From assembly GCA_903835865.1 (NCBI GenBank), contig CAILON010000246.1, positions 1 through 9,968 on the forward strand: 9,968 nucleotides of DNA, given 5' to 3'. This document shows, piece after piece, positions 8,113 to 9,968 of the stretch; the first letter of the stretch is position 1, and each line of letters begins with the position of its first letter. A program made the position numbers and the translations under genes. The notes under the pieces were generated by a model. The model was given only the letters and a program-made list of their open reading frames with translations. It was not told the DNA's origin and did not search any database. The stretch comes from an uncultured beta proteobacterium. Lineage in GTDB: Bacteria > Pseudomonadota > Gammaproteobacteria > Burkholderiales > Burkholderiaceae.

Positions 8113-8459
8113 GTATTCGAATTTACCTCAGCTTGCACCCACTCACCATATTGCTGAGCATATTGCTCTGGTGAAAAAGCAAGGATCTCTGGTAGATCAT
8201 GAGGATGGTGATCTTGGATAAATTGAGAGATTTCTGGCCACTTACTTGCGGTAGTTTTTGCCGATAAGAGCACCTCAGGCTCCTCGCAAACCTTACCCTC
8301 CCAACGGTAAATCGATTGCACGCCCTCCATCAATTGCACGCAGGCAGCCATGTTTTTCTCAACCAGGGCACGAGCTAAGTCTTTGGCGACCTCCATATTG
8401 GGAAGGCTTGTGGCGACCACTAGAAGCTTATCGTGATTGGCTGAAGGGTTTTGAGGCAT
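8109..8459 (-). CDS. cutA: Divalent-cation tolerance protein CutA
   Basis: Small trimeric PII-like (ferredoxin-fold) protein of the CutA1 family, linked genetically to copper and other divalent-metal tolerance; its molecular role is not settled. The 116-residue length is typical. Family features are the first strand KLLVVATSLP, the helix ending NMAACVQL (C40), the SIYRWEGKV segment (49-57), a KTT at 68-70 and the signature HHPHDLPEIL (84-93). No good ribosome-binding site lies before ATG 8459, and AT-rich -10-like hexamers (TATAGG, TATAAA on the minus strand) stand within 25 bases of it, so the message may have a very short leader. It is separated from rplQ by a terminator, and its stop overlaps the dsbD start, so cutA-dsbD form an operon. 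Pairing of cutA with dsbD is common in proteobacteria (in E. coli dsbD was also named cutA2). Confidence 0.95.
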   Translation of the reverse strand: MPQNPSANHDKLLVVATSLPNMEVAKDLARALVEKNMAACVQLMEGVQSIYRWEGKVCEEPEVLLSAKTTASKWPEISQFIQDHHPHDLPEILAFSPEQYAQQYGEWVQAEVNSNT

Positions 8460-8483
8460 ACCGTATTTATAAACCTATAAATG

Positions 8484-8511
8484 AAAAAAGCCAGACCGAA
8501 GCCTGGCTTTT
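8484..8511 (-). terminator. Intrinsic terminator of the alpha ribosomal operon
   Basis: On the minus strand GCCAGGC (8507-8501) pairs with GTCTGGC (8496-8490), with one G-U pair, around the very stable tetraloop TTCG closed by C-G. Six T follow (8489-8484 read leftward). It lies 16 bases after the rplQ stop and before cutA. Four T on the other side could also allow weak rightward termination, but no rightward gene is present. Confidence 0.9.
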
Positions 8512-8526
8512 AAATAGCTGTGAGAC

Positions 8527-8922
8527 TTAAGCCTCTTCAGCTACAACTGCTGTTTCTTCAACATCTGGACGATCAACCAACTCAACCAAAGCCATAGGCG
8601 CGTTATCGCCATGACGGAAGCCAAACTTCAAAATACGAAGGTAGCCACCTGGACGTGTTGCGTAACGTGGGCCGAGCTCTGTAAAGAGTTTGGCTACGAT
8701 ATCGCGATCACGTGTGCGATTAAATGCCAAGCGACGGTTTGCTAAGTTGTCTTTTTTACCCAAGGTAATCAAAGGCTCAACAACCATGCGCAATTCTTTT
8801 GCTTTTGGCAAAGTCGTTTTAATGACCTCGTGCTCCAAAAGAGAATTGGACATATTGCGCAGCATCGCCAAGCGATGTGAAGATGTTCTATTTAGTTTGC
8901 GTAAGCCGTTTCCGTGACGCAT
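8527..8922 (-). CDS. rplQ: 50S ribosomal protein L17 (bL17)
   Basis: Structural protein of the large ribosomal subunit, located near the peptide exit region. At 131 residues it is close to the 127 of E. coli. The N-terminus [20 protein letters not shown] and the following [20 protein letters not shown] are near-identical to the family, with the basic [19 protein letters not shown] strand at the end of the core (about 100-118) and a short acidic tail rich in E and V. AAAGGAA lies 5-6 bases before ATG 8922 inside the 16-base spacer after rpoA. It is the last gene of the alpha operon, followed by an intrinsic terminator, and shares the operon with rpoA and rpsD. Confidence 0.98.
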   Translation of the reverse strand: MRHGNGLRKLNRTSSHRLAMLRNMSNSLLEHEVIKTTLPKAKELRMVVEPLITLGKKDNLANRRLAFNRTRDRDIVAKLFTELGPRYATRPGGYLRILKFGFRHGDNAPMALVELVDRPDVEETAVVAEEA

Positions 8923-8938
8923 GATGCTTCCTTTCTAA

Positions 8939-9919
8939 TTATTTCTCGAGGTTAGCTGGAGGCCAGCTTTCGAGTTTCATGCCAAGACTTAAGCCACGAG
9001 CAGCCAATACATCCTTGATTTCATTCAAAGATTTACGACCCAAATTAGGCGTCTTCAACAATTCATTCTCTGTACGTTGAATCAAGTCACCGATGTAGTA
9101 AATGTTCTCAGCCTTTAAGCAGTTTGCAGAGCGAACTGTAAGCTCGAGATCATCAACCGGACGCATCAACATTGGATCAACCATTGAAGAGCGGCTTGGA
9201 GCGAGATCACCAGAAATTTCGCTGCTTTCAAGGGCTGCGAATACAACCAATTGATCAACCAAGATGCTAGCTGCTTGACGAATTGCTTCTTCAGGAGACA
9301 AAACACCATTAGTTTCAATAGTCATTACTAGACGGTCGAGGTCGGTACGTTGCTCAACACGAGCAGACTCAACAGCATAGCTAACGCGGCTTACTGGACT
9401 GAATGATGCATCCAATACGATACGACCAATGATCTTAGTAGTTTCGTCGTTGTATTGACGAACGTTACCTGGAACATAGCCACGACCTTTTTCAACCTTG
9501 ATCTGCATGTCTAACTTACCACCAGCGGATAAGTGAGCAATAACGTGATCAGGGTTAATGATTTCTACATCATGTGGCAAATCGATATCTTTTGCAGTAA
9601 CAACGCCTGGGCCTTCTTTACGCAAATTGATAGTAACTTCGTCACGTGACTGCAACTTAAATACGATACCTTTGAGGTTGAGCAAGAGGTTAACTACGTC
9701 CTCTTGAACTCCATCCAATGTGGAGTACTCATGAACTACACCTGCAATAGCTACTTCAGTTGGCGCATAACCAACCATCGAGGACAAAAGTACACGACGT
9801 AATGCGTTTCCGAGTGTGTGGCCATAGCCACGCTCGAACGGCTCCATAACAACCTTAGCTTGGTTGGCGGTAAGCGCTTCAACAGAAATAATTTTTGGCT
9901 TGAGCAAATTTGTTTGCAT
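8939..9919 (-). CDS. rpoA: DNA-directed RNA polymerase subunit alpha
   Basis: The alpha subunit dimerises to nucleate assembly of RNA polymerase and contacts UP elements and activators. The 326-residue protein is close to the E. coli 329. The N-terminal domain (about 1-230) has [21 protein letters not shown] (27-47), including the assembly-critical region. A linker of about 20 residues (232-250) follows. The C-terminal domain (about 253-326) holds [21 protein letters not shown], where R263 corresponds to the DNA-contacting R265 of E. coli, then [16 protein letters not shown] and the ending [16 protein letters not shown] six bases before ATG 9919 supports the start. The order rpsD-rpoA-rplQ is the standard alpha operon; in E. 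coli it is autoregulated by S4, but that regulatory site lies near the operon's start, outside this window. Confidence 0.98.
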   Translation of the reverse strand: MQTNLLKPKIISVEALTANQAKVVMEPFERGYGHTLGNALRRVLLSSMVGYAPTEVAIAGVVHEYSTLDGVQEDVVNLLLNLKGIVFKLQSRDEVTINLRKEGPGVVTAKDIDLPHDVEIINPDHVIAHLSAGGKLDMQIKVEKGRGYVPGNVRQYNDETTKIIGRIVLDASFSPVSRVSYAVESARVEQRTDLDRLVMTIETNGVLSPEEAIRQAASILVDQLVVFAALESSEISGDLAPSRSSMVDPMLMRPVDDLELTVRSANCLKAENIYYIGDLIQRTENELLKTPNLGRKSLNEIKDVLAARGLSLGMKLESWPPANLEK

Positions 9920-9942
9920 ATTTTTTCCTTGAGAGTGCCTAA

Positions 9943-9968
9943 TTAGCGTGAATACAATTCGACGATCA
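9943..9968 (-). CDS. rpsD: 30S ribosomal protein S4, extreme C-terminus (partial)
   Basis: Read leftward from the right edge, the last 26 bases translate as IVELYSR followed by TAA (9945-9943). E. coli S4 ends with LIVELYSK, and rpsD directly precedes rpoA in the alpha operon, so this is the tail of rpsD despite its short length. The rest of the gene lies beyond the window. The 23-base gap to rpoA holds the rpoA ribosome-binding site AAGGA and no visible promoter. S4 binds 16S rRNA early in 30S assembly and in E. coli represses the operon translationally. Confidence 0.88.

Noticed and set aside
8258..8530. A 90-codon plus-strand open frame opposite cutA, running across the terminator
   Set aside because: It is antisense to a well-supported gene, contains the terminator hairpin, and its translation shows no recognisable domain, signal peptide or family motif.

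Overview
This window reads as ordinary core chromosome of a betaproteobacterium. The gene content and order (pilQ-aroK-aroB, cyaY / lptM-lysA, a cytochrome c4-type gene, engB-hemB, dsbD-cutA, then rplQ-rpoA-rpsD), the protein sequences and the moderate, AT-leaning base composition suggest a small-genome member of the Burkholderiaceae. From memory Polynucleobacter is the best guess; this is an inference, not a database result. All major reading frames are intact and similar in codon style. I see no insertion sequence, integrase, tRNA, rRNA, CRISPR array or toxin-antitoxin pair.

Layout. Bases 1-286 hold the end of the type IV pilus secretin gene pilQ, followed on the same strand by aroK (GTG start) and aroB, which catalyse two steps of the shikimate pathway. 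aroB runs head-on into cyaY (bacterial frataxin, minus strand) with only 9 bp between them. cyaY is divergent from a short lipoprotein gene matching LptM (YifL), and lptM overlaps lysA, the last step of lysine synthesis. A strong two-way hairpin terminator separates lysA from the convergent di-haem cytochrome c gene. Across a 114 bp divergent spacer lies engB (ribosome-assembly GTPase), which overlaps hemB (haem synthesis). hemB converges on dsbD (membrane thiol-disulfide reductase), which is translationally coupled to cutA by a 4 bp ATGA overlap. A further hairpin terminator closes the ribosomal alpha operon, read leftward: the last seven codons of rpsD at the right edge, rpoA, then rplQ.

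How they fit. Several genes serve envelope and respiratory biogenesis: PilQ and LptM in the outer membrane, and HemB, DsbD and the c-type cytochrome in making and using haem proteins, with CyaY in iron-sulfur metabolism. The rest are amino-acid synthesis (aroK, aroB, lysA) and information processing (engB, rplQ, rpoA, rpsD). Non-coding space is small: the longest gap is 114 bp and no stretch of 300 bp lacks a gene.

I did not find an undescribed system. The findings are modest: gene-end inverted repeats, a compact divergent promoter region, a HemB with the zinc-independent metal-site motif, short-leader candidates, and a possible local loss of cytochrome c maturation genes.
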